Positions 1 through 8,900 of a DNA stretch of 64,000 nt are shown here, one piece after another. Location of the stretch: contig JANQNO010000002.1 in NCBI GenBank assembly GCA_028279555.1, forward strand, positions 416,176 to 480,175, written 5' to 3'. Every line of letters starts with the position of its first letter. The stretch's first letter is position 1. Source of the stretch: Sphingorhabdus sp. Lineage in GTDB: Bacteria; Pseudomonadota; Alphaproteobacteria; Sphingomonadales; Sphingomonadaceae. The notes under the pieces were generated by a model. That model ran no database searches. It saw only the letters and a list, made by a program, of their open reading frames with translations, and was not told the origin of the DNA. A program made the position numbers and the translations under genes.

Positions 1-1041
1 GGGCTGCCGGTCAGCAGCGATAATGCCGCCAACAGTGCGCGCACGCCATTTGAGCTGCTGACGGCGTTGGAAACCAAAAAGCGCCGGGCCGTCGAGGCAT
101 CCGAACGCGATGCGGAATCAGCCGCCGCGATCGAAGCCGAAGAGCTGACCCGCAAGGCATGGGAAGCGGCTTTCCATGAGGCTGTCGGCGCATTGCCCCA
201 GCATGATGGCATGCCGCCGATGCTGTGGTATGTCCGGCAGCGCGCTTCGACGTCGCGTGGCGGTGCTGGCGGATCGCCAGTCGCTGTCAGCGGTGATGAT
301 GTTATCGTCAATGAGATGGTCAACGCCAATATTGACCGGCTCAAGCTGGGTGACCGGGTCACCGCCATAACCGGAAAATCGACACCGCAGGCGACGGCCC
401 GCTTGATGACCTTGCTGGGTTCGCCGGCGGTCGCGCGTACCGATGTTCTGACCGCGGCAGTGGTTGCCGATGTCGAACGCGTGGTCAAAGAGGAAGTGCC
501 GGAGATATCAGCAACTCCTTCGCGTGCGCTTGAGCGTCAACCAGGCCGCCAGCCCTCGCGCCGGATTGTGGCTACCGCACCGACCCGAAGGACGGACCGG
601 ATCAGGATGGCCAGCCCGGCCACGATGCGCACGCTGAATCCCGCAGTTATGGCCCGGATCAAGCCGCCGAGCAGTCGCTTTGCCGCCATCCGTACAGGGC
701 TCACACGCACGGCCATTGCCAAGGCAAAAGGCAAAACAACCGCAGCGCGCAGCAAGACCAAGCTCAAGCTGGGCGAGGGCGAAGTCATGGATATCGCGCA
801 AGACTATTCGGATCCCCGGCTGGGCGAGGGTTTTGAACGGATTGACCATGTTCTGGGCGAAAGCTGGCCCAACGAAAAGGCAGCCATCTGGATCGGGGAG
901 ACCGGCAAGGCGCTCGATATCGACGGTGCCTTCCGCAATGTCGAGGGCGAGAAACTGCCCGATTTTGCAGAGCTGCTGAAGTCGGCCGTTGCCGGCAAGG
1001 ACACGGCGGCAATCGACAATGTGCTCAAGAAGATGATCTAA
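1..1041 (+). CDS. 5'-truncated protein of the injection-system-like locus, function unknown
   Basis: The reading frame is open from the first base of the window to the TAA at 1039-1041, so the true start lies upstream; the TTG at 67 is only an internal codon. The visible 346 residues are Ala/Arg-rich. There is a basic, probably disordered middle (about residues 190-250, many RT, RR and KTK runs) and a more ordered acidic C-terminus that includes WIGETGKALDIDGAF. I do not recognise a domain. Only 21 bp separate it from the next gene, so it is probably in the same operon as the 1488-aa protein and the AAA+ ATPase. By position it could be a structural or accessory protein of a contractile injection system, but nothing in the sequence itself proves that. 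Confidence 0.6.
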   Translation, partial: GLPVSSDNAANSARTPFELLTALETKKRRAVEASERDAESAAAIEAEELTRKAWEAAFHEAVGALPQHDGMPPMLWYVRQRASTSRGGAGGSPVAVSGDDVIVNEMVNANIDRLKLGDRVTAITGKSTPQATARLMTLLGSPAVARTDVLTAAVVADVERVVKEEVPEISATPSRALERQPGRQPSRRIVATAPTRRTDRIRMASPATMRTLNPAVMARIKPPSSRFAAIRTGLTRTAIAKAKGKTTAARSKTKLKLGEGEVMDIAQDYSDPRLGEGFERIDHVLGESWPNEKAAIWIGETGKALDIDGAFRNVEGEKLPDFAELLKSAVAGKDTAAIDNVLKKMI

Positions 1042-1062
1042 GTTGAAAAGGCAGAAGCGGTC

Positions 1063-4000
1063 ATGGAAATCACCAAAGGCATAAACCGTCCGTTGAGCGA
1101 TGAGCATGTCATCGCCAGCGATCCGCCGCTGCGCCCGGAGCTGCCCGATGAATGGCGGCGGCGGATCAATCCGTTTGGCGGGCGCTCGATCTCCGACAAG
1201 GCGCTGACCGCAGAACAGGATGTGCGCGCGGGCATGGCGCGGATGGCTTCGCTTGGCAGCGCGCCGGGCGTGATCGATGGCCTCCATGTCTCGCCGGCAC
1301 CGGGCGCGTTGGGCGAAACACCGGACAAGGCACAGCTCGATATTGCTGCCGGGATGGCGCTTGCGCATTCGGGTGAGGACATCTCTGTTGGCGCACCGCG
1401 GCGGATCAAACTCGCCGATATCCCGGTGGTCATGCGCGCTGACCATGCCGATATTCTCGCCGGAGGAGAGGATGAGATACCCTTGGTTGGCGGCAGCGAT
1501 GATGCAATTGCCGCCGATGAGGAAAGCCGGCTGCGGCCCGTCTTGCCGCGCAAGATGACAAGCCGGCTGGGCAGCATCGCCAAGAACAAGAAGGCAAAGA
1601 ATTTGCCGCGCGCCGCCATATTGATTGCGCAGCCGGTTTCGGTCGAGATTCTGGGACGCCCCGTGGATGATTGCCCGCTCGATCCGCGCGATGACCCCTA
1701 TCTGGATATGCAGCGCATCGATGGCTGCCGACTGCTGCTTTACGTGTGGCCGAGCGAAGTCAGCGCGCTGGACGGCGGGCCTGACTATAACTGGCCCGGC
1801 GGCGGCGAGGCGCTGCGCAACAAGCTGGCTTATGCGATTTTCGACAATGAGAAGCTGCAGGGCGAGGACGATCAGCATCCATGGGACGCCTGGGGTGTTC
1901 CGCTCGCGCTGGTGGGATTTGACCAGCATTGGCAGCTTGAATTTGTCGATGTCGCTGCCGCAGCGCGCAAGGGCGGTGCCGACCGGAAGCAGAGCGCGAT
2001 GGTGCCCTATACCGGCGATGTCCGCCTGTGGCAGGCCCGGATCGACCAGTTTGTCCGGCATCTTGCCGATCTGCATGCAGATGATGAAGAATTGCTGCGT
2101 CAAAGCTTCGAACGCCTACCGCCTGCCGGATTGCTTCCCAAGGAGCGGTTCGATCCGGTACTAAGGCGGCAGGACTTCTTCCCGCAGGGCTTCAAGGTAT
2201 CCGCCGCGCCGATTCCGATGTCCAATCTGGAACCGGCGATCCTGGAAACCGCTTCCCTGTCGAGCATGAAACGCGGGACGCCCGATGCGGTCGAGATGCT
2301 GGTTCCCGTGCCCGACGAGATGTATGAACCGGGCCTCTTGCAAACAGAACTGCTCGATCCTGAATTTGCGCGTTCCATCATGCGTTTCCGGCAGGACCGC
2401 AAGCAATGGCTCATTCGCCGTGAAGCCGCGCGCCGCCGCTATGACCGGTTGGTGGAATCGGTTTCGGGCGTGGTCAATGGCTGGCCGAAGACCGACCTGC
2501 CGATAGAGGAAAACAGTCCATTCCCGCGCGTCCAGGTGCCGGTCGAGCTGACGCGCACACGGCGGATCAACGCGCGCAACCAGCTCGCCGCGCAGCGTTT
2601 GCTCGGCGCTCATGCGACGCTGCCGGTGCAGCCGAGCGATACCATCTGGTTCTGGCTGCGCGTTCACGAATCTGCACAGCTGAAAGGGATTTCTCTGCGT
2701 GTTGGCGCAGGCACCAAAGCAGGAAATGACAAGGGTCTCGCCAAGGGTGTCTTCTGGGGCAATCCGGGCGGCATGATGATTGCGAAAATGGGCAGCAACA
2801 TCGCTAAACAAAAGGCGGGTGACCTTCCCGAAGAGGGCGGCTGGACGCTGATGGAAATTCCGGCGAGCGACGTCTGGTCACCCGATGGCAAAGGGCTGGA
2901 CGGCTTTGCGCTTAACGGCCTCGAATTCGAGCAGATGGGCGGCGACATCGAATGGGGCTCATTCGGCAAGACCGATGCGAAGGGGCTGCGCTATACCTAT
3001 CTGGCCGATGACACGCCGGCGGGTTCGACTTTGACCGTCACGGGCGCAGAGAAGAAGACCTGGCCGTTTGAAACTGTCGATGGACGCAAGAAAATCAATG
3101 TCCCCGATTTCGGAACTGTCAGCGAAAATGGGGTGCGCCGCGCTGGCGCTATCGATTCTTTCCGCAATGACTGGACGCAGGATTTTCTTGCCGCCGATAT
3201 GGCGGAAATCGACGAAGGCGGCATCGATGCCTTTCTGGCCAGCGTGGATTCCCGGCTCAAGGAAACTAATGATGCGATCGATCTCGGTTTTGTCCGTGCC
3301 CGGTCCGATATTTACCGTGTGCGGCAAATCATGTTGGGAGCTGACGCTGCCTCGCGGCTGGTGACATCGCCTTCGCTTGCCGACCTGTCCAAGCGCGACG
3401 AGGGCGCGCGAGCAACCAGCAAGGGCATCAGCGAATTTCTGAAGGCTTCGACCACAAAAAAGGCGACCGACACGATCTTCAGCGTATCGCGCGCGCGGAA
3501 TACGCGAAGCAGTGACGCCGTGATGGCCAAGGCCTTCGTGCCCAAAACCATGACCCTCAATATTGCCTCCATGGCTTCCGCCTCAAAAGTGACAGCGAAA
3601 GCCCCGCCCCCCCCGCCTCCGCCGCCCACCACATTCCCGATCAAGCTGGTCAATTTTGCGGCTGTCTCGCCGCTTGCCATGAAGATGGCAACGACGCAGA
3701 AGACCAAGGGGGTAGGCTCGAAGAGAAAGAGGCCGCGCAAAAGGCGTCGCGGCAAACGCCCGACCAGCTTGCGTGCCCACCGGATATCGAGGGAAACGAG
3801 CCGCTACAATCCCAGCGATATTCGGGCCCAGTTGCCCATCGCCGGACTGGTCGAGCGCACCATCAGCGTTGCCGAACGCCTGACGCCTCCGCCGGCGGTT
3901 CAGGCCCTGACCTATGCAATTGCCAGCAAGGCCGCTGTCGTCGATACGCTGGCACGGCTTTCAAAATTGCGCAGCGGGTCGCCGATCGGCGTCTATATTG

Positions 4001-5529
4001 CCGATATCCCCGTGGCAGGCTTTCACCTCAAGTCTACGCCCGACGGCAAAGAGGGTGCGCCGCCCACTGTCCAGCAGCTTTTGGCTGACCGCAAGAAAGC
4101 GGCGGCGCAGCAGCAATATGAGGATGCCGATGATATTCCAGGCGAAGTTGGTTCGGCCACCGGCAAGCATGAATCGGACTATTTCACGGCGGCGGTGAAG
4201 GCGATCGACAACAGCATTGCCATCATGCGCGCGGTGGAAGGCCGCGTGGCATTGTTCGAAAAACTGGCCGCCTCCCTCGAAGGGCTCAAAAAGAACCTGC
4301 TCAATTCTGCCAATGAAGCAGCGCGCTTTCTGCGCGAGGTCGATGTCGAAGTCGAGGAGGCGCGCCACGACCTTTCCACCGCTGAGCGCCTGCGCGATGA
4401 GGAACAGCAGCGGGTCGACGCGCTCAACCTCAAGCGTGCCTCAATCCTTGAGGATCATGTGCCTCTGATCGCCTGGCGCAGGCCGCGTCAGGCCGCGCAT
4501 CTGCAAGAACTACCGCAGGCCGAGATCGCTTCCGGGTTGCAGGAAAGCCCGATTGTTTCCTGCCGCAAGGATCACCCCGATGTCCCCGAAGAAGTCGAGG
4601 ATTATCTGGAGCTGATGCGCGAAGTTCCGGTGAAGTGGTTCCCGCAGCTGCAGCGCGAAGTGGAGCGCGTCAAACGGCTCGATAATATCCGCAAGGCGCT
4701 CTACACGGTGCAGCAGCGGGCGCTTTATCCGCGCGCGTTCCCGGCCTTGCGCAATATCGCGAAACAGCACAGGCTGCGCTATGCTGCGCAGCAGGCGATG
4801 GTCTCGCAGCAGCGCCGGATACAGGCGCGCCGCAGTTCGGTAGCTATGTTCAATTTTGCTGCCGTAGCGCAGCTGTCGCTCGCGCAGGCCCATCTGCAAT
4901 ATCGCGAGATTGCAACCTTGGGCGATTTGCTGACCGGAACACATCGGCGGCGCAGGCTTACGGCCCGGGCAACCGAACTGTATGAAGGTATTTCGGCAAT
5001 CGCAGCCTGCATGCATGAGAGCTTTGGCGAGGTGAAACCGATCATCCGTCTGGGCTGGGCAGAAATTCTGTCCGAGTATGACGATCCTGCGCCGCTGCGC
5101 GAACTCGCCGGTTTGCCGCGCTGGGCCGAAGTCCCGATGGAGCAGCGGCGTGCGCTGCAAGGCTTTGTCGACTGGCTCTATGCGCGCATTGATGAAGACA
5201 ATAACGAGGCCGCCGAAGCGATCAATGAATTGATCCGGATTTGCATTTTGCTTGCCGCTGAAGCGCCGGTGGATCAGATTATTCCGGCCCGCCTCGTGAA
5301 GCCCGTGCCCGCCCGTATCGGCGGACGGTTGCAGCTCGCGCTCGACATCACCCGGGTCAGGCGCGGCATGACTGCCCTGATCCGTGATCGCCGCGACCGG
5401 ATCGTATCCCGCGCTGTGGTCGACGATGTGCGCGAGGGCTATGCCGATGTCACGATCAAATCCTTCAGCCGCCGGATCACCACCATCAGCCCCGAAATGC
5501 GCTTTCAGCTTGTCGGCGGCAACCGGTGA
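1063..5529 (+). CDS. Very large (1488 aa) protein of the injection-system-like locus, unknown function
   Basis: ATG at 1063 follows an AAGG-type ribosome site. I do not recognise the fold. There is no signal peptide or membrane segment. Visible features are an ordered N-terminal half (PYLDMQRIDGCRLLLYVWPS near residue 210; a Gly/Trp-rich beta-looking stretch around 525-660), a proline run of eight near residue 850, and a strongly basic stretch around 881-916 (SKRKRPRKRRRGKRP). A charged coiled coil follows near 1090-1130 (EVEEARHDLSTAERLRDEEQ), then a helical C-terminus. The protein looks like two halves joined by a Pro-rich and basic linker. The stop is 6 bp before the next ATG, so it is co-translated with the 504-aa protein and the ATPase. 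A structural role in a contractile injection particle is inference from context only. Confidence 0.75.
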   Translation: MEITKGINRPLSDEHVIASDPPLRPELPDEWRRRINPFGGRSISDKALTAEQDVRAGMARMASLGSAPGVIDGLHVSPAPGALGETPDKAQLDIAAGMALAHSGEDISVGAPRRIKLADIPVVMRADHADILAGGEDEIPLVGGSDDAIAADEESRLRPVLPRKMTSRLGSIAKNKKAKNLPRAAILIAQPVSVEILGRPVDDCPLDPRDDPYLDMQRIDGCRLLLYVWPSEVSALDGGPDYNWPGGGEALRNKLAYAIFDNEKLQGEDDQHPWDAWGVPLALVGFDQHWQLEFVDVAAAARKGGADRKQSAMVPYTGDVRLWQARIDQFVRHLADLHADDEELLRQSFERLPPAGLLPKERFDPVLRRQDFFPQGFKVSAAPIPMSNLEPAILETASLSSMKRGTPDAVEMLVPVPDEMYEPGLLQTELLDPEFARSIMRFRQDRKQWLIRREAARRRYDRLVESVSGVVNGWPKTDLPIEENSPFPRVQVPVELTRTRRINARNQLAAQRLLGAHATLPVQPSDTIWFWLRVHESAQLKGISLRVGAGTKAGNDKGLAKGVFWGNPGGMMIAKMGSNIAKQKAGDLPEEGGWTLMEIPASDVWSPDGKGLDGFALNGLEFEQMGGDIEWGSFGKTDAKGLRYTYLADDTPAGSTLTVTGAEKKTWPFETVDGRKKINVPDFGTVSENGVRRAGAIDSFRNDWTQDFLAADMAEIDEGGIDAFLASVDSRLKETNDAIDLGFVRARSDIYRVRQIMLGADAASRLVTSPSLADLSKRDEGARATSKGISEFLKASTTKKATDTIFSVSRARNTRSSDAVMAKAFVPKTMTLNIASMASASKVTAKAPPPPPPPPTTFPIKLVNFAAVSPLAMKMATTQKTKGVGSKRKRPRKRRRGKRPTSLRAHRISRETSRYNPSDIRAQLPIAGLVERTISVAERLTPPPAVQALTYAIASKAAVVDTLARLSKLRSGSPIGVYIADIPVAGFHLKSTPDGKEGAPPTVQQLLADRKKAAAQQQYEDADDIPGEVGSATGKHESDYFTAAVKAIDNSIAIMRAVEGRVALFEKLAASLEGLKKNLLNSANEAARFLREVDVEVEEARHDLSTAERLRDEEQQRVDALNLKRASILEDHVPLIAWRRPRQAAHLQELPQAEIASGLQESPIVSCRKDHPDVPEEVEDYLELMREVPVKWFPQLQREVERVKRLDNIRKALYTVQQRALYPRAFPALRNIAKQHRLRYAAQQAMVSQQRRIQARRSSVAMFNFAAVAQLSLAQAHLQYREIATLGDLLTGTHRRRRLTARATELYEGISAIAACMHESFGEVKPIIRLGWAEILSEYDDPAPLRELAGLPRWAEVPMEQRRALQGFVDWLYARIDEDNNEAAEAINELIRICILLAAEAPVDQIIPARLVKPVPARIGGRLQLALDITRVRRGMTALIRDRRDRIVSRAVVDDVREGYADVTIKSFSRRITTISPEMRFQLVGGNR

Positions 5530-5535
5530 CGATCG

Positions 5536-7050
5536 ATGAATGCGCTAACCGTAAAATCCATGCGCATTCGCAGTCAGCCGGGGGAGAGCAGCCGCGCGGC
5601 CTTTCAGGTCGAAGACGCTCTGCGCAGCGAAATATCGGCTACAGACCGGCTGATACTGATCAGGAAGTTGCAGCTTGACAGGCGGACGTCATCGCGCGCG
5701 GCTTATGTGCGTTCGAATGCGGTGAGAGAGAGTTTTACAAGCGAAATGGACGCCGCCTGCCACGGGCTGAGTTCGGGCGCGGTCCGCGCGAACAGCGTCT
5801 GGTTTGCAAGCAGAAGCGAAGCGCGCCGCGCACTGCTCGAAAAATTGTTAAAGGGTCATGCGGTTGAGGGTTGGTTCTGGAAGTTGGCGGTGCCGAACTG
5901 GAAAGGTCATACCCTGGAGCAATGGACGGCGCGCCGTCTTGAACGGATTCTTGCCGCTGACAATGCGCGCGCGCTGGAGGCAACAATCGCCGAGTTTGAC
6001 AGTTTGGGTGAGATTGGGACGCTGGCCGCGATTATCGCCAAATGGGCCTCGGGAAAGAACACTCCAGGTCAGGGGATTCTTGCCAGCCGGGTTCCATCCA
6101 AAAGGGCAACAAAACGAAAGGACGCAGCGCGCGATGCGACGATCACTCCCGCATCTGGCGCGGACGTTGTCTATCTTAGCCTTCCCGAAAATTCGCGTAG
6201 CATATTGCTGGCGCTGGTTCGGGCTTCGGGCACCGCTCACCCGGTTGTGACCCAATTTGCAGAGCAACTGGCGCTGCTGATCGCGCCGAGCCTGCGACTG
6301 GACCGCGCGCAGCTTTTCGCTGTTGCAGGCGAGCTTGTGCAGATAGCTGCTGCCCCGGCATCAGCTCCAAAGGCCGCCGATGCTGCGTCGGCACAAGCAC
6401 GTGTCTCGCACCAGATTGCACAGGCGGCCAATGAAGCATCTCCCGCCAAAACCAGGCAATCCCCCAGTGCCAAAAAAACGGCCGAAGAGCGTCCGGCCAG
6501 CCATTCGGCGAGCAAGCGCGCTGAGGATGAAGAGCCCATGGAAAATCTTCCGGCCAGCCATTTGGAGGCAGGCGAGTTTCGCTGGCGCGATGAAATGCTA
6601 AAGAGCCGTGCGGCTGGTCTTTGGCTTGCCATTCCGACCATGATCCGCTGCGGCTGGCGCGAATGGCTTCAGGATCGACCGGCGCTGTTGGCGCTCGATC
6701 CCGGCCGGTTCTTGCTGCGCCATATTGCGCAGCATCACCGCGTTGCAGACGATGATGATTGCTTGCTGCCCTTCGGCGAATTGGAACCTCTGGCAGACAT
6801 CCAGCACTGGGCCTTTTTGTGGCGGCGGGCGATTGATGGCTGGCTGTTTCACAAGGCGCGGCTGCGGTTGCATCATCTGGTCTGGCGAACCGGCAAAATC
6901 GCCATCAGTGACGAGCGCATCGACATTCACTTTCCGCTTGCGGATGCCGATATACGACTGCGCCGCCATGCGCTTGATGTCGATCCCGGCTGGACCGACT
7001 GGCTGGGCCTTTCCGTGCGGTATCATTTTGATGGCGGGGACAGCGCATGA
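5536..7050 (+). CDS. eCIS-type accessory protein adjacent to AAA+ ATPase (504 aa)
   Basis: The N-terminal ~190 residues are helical and Arg-rich. A low-complexity Ala/Lys/Ser linker (about 260-335) follows. The compact C-terminal part ends in a pattern with HFPLADADIRLRRHALDVD followed by PGWTDWLGLSVRYHF. From memory, that ending (HxPL..xD..xRRxxLDxDPGWxxWLG) recurs in proteins next to eCIS AAA+ ATPases; I could not search to confirm it. Its stop overlaps the ATPase start in an ATGA arrangement (7047-7050), which points to translational coupling. It may be a tape-measure or baseplate-associated component. It has no signal peptide or membrane helix. Confidence 0.6.
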   Translation: MNALTVKSMRIRSQPGESSRAAFQVEDALRSEISATDRLILIRKLQLDRRTSSRAAYVRSNAVRESFTSEMDAACHGLSSGAVRANSVWFASRSEARRALLEKLLKGHAVEGWFWKLAVPNWKGHTLEQWTARRLERILAADNARALEATIAEFDSLGEIGTLAAIIAKWASGKNTPGQGILASRVPSKRATKRKDAARDATITPASGADVVYLSLPENSRSILLALVRASGTAHPVVTQFAEQLALLIAPSLRLDRAQLFAVAGELVQIAAAPASAPKAADAASAQARVSHQIAQAANEASPAKTRQSPSAKKTAEERPASHSASKRAEDEEPMENLPASHLEAGEFRWRDEMLKSRAAGLWLAIPTMIRCGWREWLQDRPALLALDPGRFLLRHIAQHHRVADDDDCLLPFGELEPLADIQHWAFLWRRAIDGWLFHKARLRLHHLVWRTGKIAISDERIDIHFPLADADIRLRRHALDVDPGWTDWLGLSVRYHFDGGDSA

Positions 7051-8900
7051 ATGCGCCTGTTTCCCAGCTCAAAAAATCGGCGCTGGTCGAGCGCGCAATG
7101 CTTCGTCTCCATTCACAAATTCCGGCGGAGCAGATGCCAACAACCATCCCGGAGATTGCGGGAACCGAAACCGCCAACAGAATTTTGCGCAAACTCGCCA
7201 GGCGGCTCGATCTCTCAATAGGCGAGCAGTTGGCCCTGGCGCTTTGCTATGCTGTGCAAGTCGATCCCTATGCGGCACGGCTGGTTGCGCAGCTTCAGGC
7301 TCCCATCGGCGGCGCGCAGCCATTTGCAGGGCTAGTGGCAACGCTGTTTGCCGACCAAGGGCTCGATCTGCCGGCCATCATATCGGGCCGCGCTGTGGCG
7401 GCGGGCCTGATATCCATAGGGGACGCCAACGCGCCAATGCCCGAGCGACCGCTGGATATGCCGCTCCATGTCGTCGCTGCGATGGGTGGGCAGCTGCAAT
7501 GTCCCGGTGGCATGCAGCAGCCAGACGCCAGCAGCTTCGCGCTGCCCGCTTCCTTGCAAAAGATGATCGCGCAAATGGCAGGCGAGGTAACCCAAAGCCT
7601 GAAGCAAGCGCGGTCGAAAATCTTTACCCTTCGCTGTCAGGATGATCGGGATGGCAAAGCCATTGCGGCGAAAATTGCTGCCCACGCGAAACTGCAACTG
7701 GTTCAAATCTTGCCCGATCAAGAGGGCGCAGATTCCGGCTGGCTGCACGCTGCCGACGCGCTGTGCCTGATAATGGCATCGGCTGGCCCCGGAGAAAATC
7801 GCGAAATTTCTCCGCCCAGGGGATATAGCGGCCCCGTCATCGTCGTTGCCGGAAATGATGGCAGCTACAATTCGCCAGTCCCGATTGCCGAATGGAAAAT
7901 CGCAACGCCAGATCGAGACGACCGGGAAAAATTATGGAAGGATGCGGGGCTCAAAGCGGCAGCGTCCAAGGTTGCGGCGCGGCGCTATCGTCATGGTGCA
8001 GCGCGCATTGCGGAACTTTCGGCTGCCATAGAAAACAAGCCTGCTGACCAGCAACTCAAACAGCTCGGCAATGCGCTTCTTTCCGGCAGCAGTCCGCTCG
8101 ACAAGCTCGCCCGGCGCAGCCATATTCCCGTTGCGCGTGATGATATCATTTTGCCCGACGAGCTGGACCGCGCCATCGAGAGGTTGCGGCTCAGGATCGC
8201 GCAGCGCAATCTGCTGGCTGAAACACTCGGACCGACCTTGCAAGCGCGTTATCGTCCCGGTGTCCGCGCGCTGTTTACAGGCGATTCCGGGACCGGGAAA
8301 ACGCTGGCGGCGCATTGGCTGTCGGGCCAAGCCGGATTGCCGCTGTACCGCGTTGACCTTTCAGCGCTGACAAGCAAGTGGATTGGCGAGACCGAGAAGA
8401 ATCTCTCCAGCCTGCTGGATCTCGCCGAGCATGCCGATGTCATGCTGTTTTTCGACGAGGCAGATTCGCTGTTTGGTGCGCGCACCGATGTTGGCGATTC
8501 GCATGACCGCTTTGCCAATGCGCAGACCAATTTCCTGCTGCAGCGCATTGAGGAATTTGATGGTGTTGCGCTGCTCGCAACCAACAGCCGGGACCGGTTC
8601 GACCCTGCTTTCGTGCGCCGCCTCGACGCCATTCTCGATTTCCCGCTTCCGGACGCTGCGGCCCGCTGCAAAATCTGGCAGACGCATCTTGGCGACCGGC
8701 ATGATTTGTCGGATATGCAGCTCAACCGATTGGCCACCGAGGTCGATCTTGCCGGCGGGCATGTGCGCAACATCGTGCTTGCCGCTGCGTCCATGGCGAT
8801 GAGCGAGGGCAGGGCGGTAGGTGCCGGAGATCTGAAAATCGCTGCCGCTGAAGAGTATATGAAGCTGGGCCGCGCACCGCCGCCGATGAGCGCATGTTAG
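7047..8900 (+). CDS. AAA+ ATPase of extracellular contractile injection system type
   Basis: This 617-aa protein has a helical N-terminal half without clear motifs and a C-terminal AAA+ module. Walker A is GDSGTGKT at residues 412-419. Walker B is VMLFFDEADS with Asp470 and Glu471. A sensor-1 pattern (LLATNSRDRFDPAFVRRLD) contains the arginine finger region. The lid is AGGHVRNIVLAAA, ending EEYMKLGR. That C-terminal signature is characteristic of the Afp15/Pvc15 family, which is needed to assemble contractile injection particles in the cytoplasm. The gene overlaps its neighbours by 4 bp upstream and 7 bp downstream. The ATPase is the best single piece of evidence that the locus is an eCIS; sheath and tube genes are not in the window. 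Confidence 0.8.
   Translation: MNAPVSQLKKSALVERAMLRLHSQIPAEQMPTTIPEIAGTETANRILRKLARRLDLSIGEQLALALCYAVQVDPYAARLVAQLQAPIGGAQPFAGLVATLFADQGLDLPAIISGRAVAAGLISIGDANAPMPERPLDMPLHVVAAMGGQLQCPGGMQQPDASSFALPASLQKMIAQMAGEVTQSLKQARSKIFTLRCQDDRDGKAIAAKIAAHAKLQLVQILPDQEGADSGWLHAADALCLIMASAGPGENREISPPRGYSGPVIVVAGNDGSYNSPVPIAEWKIATPDRDDREKLWKDAGLKAAASKVAARRYRHGAARIAELSAAIENKPADQQLKQLGNALLSGSSPLDKLARRSHIPVARDDIILPDELDRAIERLRLRIAQRNLLAETLGPTLQARYRPGVRALFTGDSGTGKTLAAHWLSGQAGLPLYRVDLSALTSKWIGETEKNLSSLLDLAEHADVMLFFDEADSLFGARTDVGDSHDRFANAQTNFLLQRIEEFDGVALLATNSRDRFDPAFVRRLDAILDFPLPDAAARCKIWQTHLGDRHDLSDMQLNRLATEVDLAGGHVRNIVLAAASMAMSEGRAVGAGDLKIAAAEEYMKLGRAPPPMSAC

Noticed and set aside
508..2103. 531-aa open frame on the minus strand
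   Set aside because: Antisense to the first two genes of the eCIS-like run, no ribosome site, no family; a high-GC shadow frame.
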